Of a stretch of 6,434 nt of DNA, positions 5,394 to 6,434 are shown one piece after another. Origin of the DNA: an uncultured Collinsella sp. (GTDB taxonomy: Bacteria > Actinomycetota > Coriobacteriia > Coriobacteriales > Coriobacteriaceae); NCBI GenBank assembly GCA_902491415.1, contig CABUHP010000103.1, positions 1 to 6,434 of the forward strand. The letters are read 5' to 3'. A program made the translations under genes and the position numbers. The stretch's first letter is position 1. Each line of letters starts with the position of its first letter. The notes under the pieces were generated by a model. It had not been told where the DNA came from and did not search any database. It worked only from the letters and a program-made list of their open reading frames with translations.

Positions 5394-6434
5394 ATGGCTC
5401 AAGATAAATTCGATGTGGACGGCATGACGTGCGCCGCATGCCAAGCGCACGTGGACCGTGCCGTGAGCAAACTCGACGGCGTCCAAAGCGTCGCGGTCAA
5501 CCTGCTCGCCGGTTCCATGATGGTCGACTACGACCCCGCGCAGGTCTCCCCCGACGACATCTGCACCGCCGTCGACCGCGCAGGCTACTCGGCCTCACCC
5601 GTCGACGCGGGCACTGTCGGCACAGGCGGCAGCGCGCAGGCTAGGTCTGGCGCCGCCCATATGGAGTCGCCGACCAAAAAGCTGGAGGCCGCCGCCTCTG
5701 CCATGCGCACCCGCCTCATCGTCTCGATCGTATTCCTCATCCCACTGTTCTACATAGGCATGGGGCACATGCTTGGCTGGCCGCTACCCGGCATTTTCAC
5801 CGACCACACCCACAGCATGACGCTCGCGCTCGCCGAGCTCGTCCTGCTCATTCCCATCGTCTACGTCAACGACGCATACTTTATCAACGGGTTTAAATCG
5901 CTTGCGCACGGCGCGCCTACCATGGACGCCCTCATCGCCGTCGGCGCCACCGCGTCCATCGCCTGGTCGCTCTATGCCATGTTCATCATGGCCGACCAGT
6001 TAGCCGCGGGTCAGGTCCACGAGGCCATGATGACGGGCATGGACAATCTGTATTTTGAGAGCGCAGGCACGATCCTGTCGCTCGTCACCGTGGGCAAATA
6101 CCTCGAGACGCGCAGCAAGTCCAAAACCGGCGGCGCTATCGAGGCGCTGATCGACTTGGCGCCCAAGACCGCGACCGTCGTGGCAGAGGACGGCACCGAA
6201 ACCACCGTCGATGTCGACGCCATCCTTCCCGGCCAGGTCCTGCGCGTGCGCCCCGGCGAGTCCATCCCCGTCGATGGCGTGGTGCTCGAGGGCAGCTCGG
6301 CCGTGGACGAGAGCGCGCTCACCGGCGAGTCCATCCCCGTGGAGAAGACCGCCGGCGACACTGTCAATGCGGCCACGGTCAACCGCACGGGCTCGTTTAC
6401 CTTCCGCGCCACGCGTGTGGGCGCCGACACGTCG
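5394..6434 (+). CDS. copA: Copper-translocating P1B-type ATPase, N-terminal half (runs off window)
   Basis: This inner-membrane pump should use ATP to export Cu(I) from the cytoplasm. The first 347 residues are visible. A single heavy-metal-associated domain (about 4-66) carries the metal-binding motif GMTCAAC at 10-16, with C13 and C16 as ligands. A 40-residue linker follows. Four membrane helices come at about 107-126, 142-159, 176-199 (with conserved MDALIAVG at 177-184) and 222-239 (GKYLE at 234-238). The actuator domain then begins, with the phosphatase loop TGES at 310-313. The CPC transport motif, the phosphorylated DKTGT and the ATP-binding domain would lie downstream. The single N-terminal HMA domain and the C-run/G-run operator favour copper over zinc or cadmium. 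It has its own promoter and is probably functionally unrelated to the kinase. Confidence 0.93.
   Translation, partial: MAQDKFDVDGMTCAACQAHVDRAVSKLDGVQSVAVNLLAGSMMVDYDPAQVSPDDICTAVDRAGYSASPVDAGTVGTGGSAQARSGAAHMESPTKKLEAAASAMRTRLIVSIVFLIPLFYIGMGHMLGWPLPGIFTDHTHSMTLALAELVLLIPIVYVNDAYFINGFKSLAHGAPTMDALIAVGATASIAWSLYAMFIMADQLAAGQVHEAMMTGMDNLYFESAGTILSLVTVGKYLETRSKSKTGGAIEALIDLAPKTATVVAEDGTETTVDVDAILPGQVLRVRPGESIPVDGVVLEGSSAVDESALTGESIPVEKTAGDTVNAATVNRTGSFTFRATRVGADTS

Noticed and set aside
6011..6430. 139-codon minus-strand open reading frame opposite copA
   Set aside because: It lies antisense to the conserved actuator domain of the ATPase and has Ser/Thr-rich, low-information composition.

Overview
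The window looks like chromosomal DNA of a high-GC Gram-positive gut bacterium, most likely class Coriobacteriia and plausibly Collinsella or a close relative. This rests on the GC-rich third codon positions of all four genes, strong AAAGGAG-type ribosome binding sites, and a kinase whose C-terminal half reads like the DUF6273-type surface domains I associate with that group. The assignment comes from recalled family character, not from a search.

Layout. (1) 1-1263, minus strand: a DEAD-box RNA helicase with all core motifs, cut off at its C-terminus by the window edge. (2) 1264-1841: a 578-base gap with the helicase leader, a composite inverted-repeat element (1524-1663), and the promoter and Shine-Dalgarno of the next gene. 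(3) 1842-2804, plus: a 320-residue protein with an unrecognised helical N-terminal region and a C-terminal FHA (phosphothreonine-reading) domain, closed by a strong intrinsic terminator. (4) 2805-2975: that terminator plus a 61-base hairpin with perfect 19-bp arms. (5) 2976-5060, plus: a one-pass membrane Ser/Thr protein kinase with an extracytoplasmic DUF6273-like domain. (6) 5061-5393: a second composite repeat of the same architecture (5101-5240), then a copper-type operator and promoter. (7) 5394-6434, plus: the N-terminal half of a CopA-type copper P1B-ATPase, cut off by the window edge.

How the parts relate. The FHA protein and the kinase form a plausible phospho-signalling pair: an outside sensor, an inside kinase and a cytoplasmic phospho-reader. 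They sit as a 3.4-kb cassette between two housekeeping or stress genes. The cassette is bracketed by two 140-bp elements of identical architecture: four copies of a 16-mer in alternating orientation (consensus GTCTCRATCTGTAACA), separated by exactly 25, 24 and 25 bases of mostly dissimilar sequence at both loci. These elements are the most unusual thing in the window, and their function is unknown to me. The copper ATPase appears to be independently controlled by its own dyad operator.
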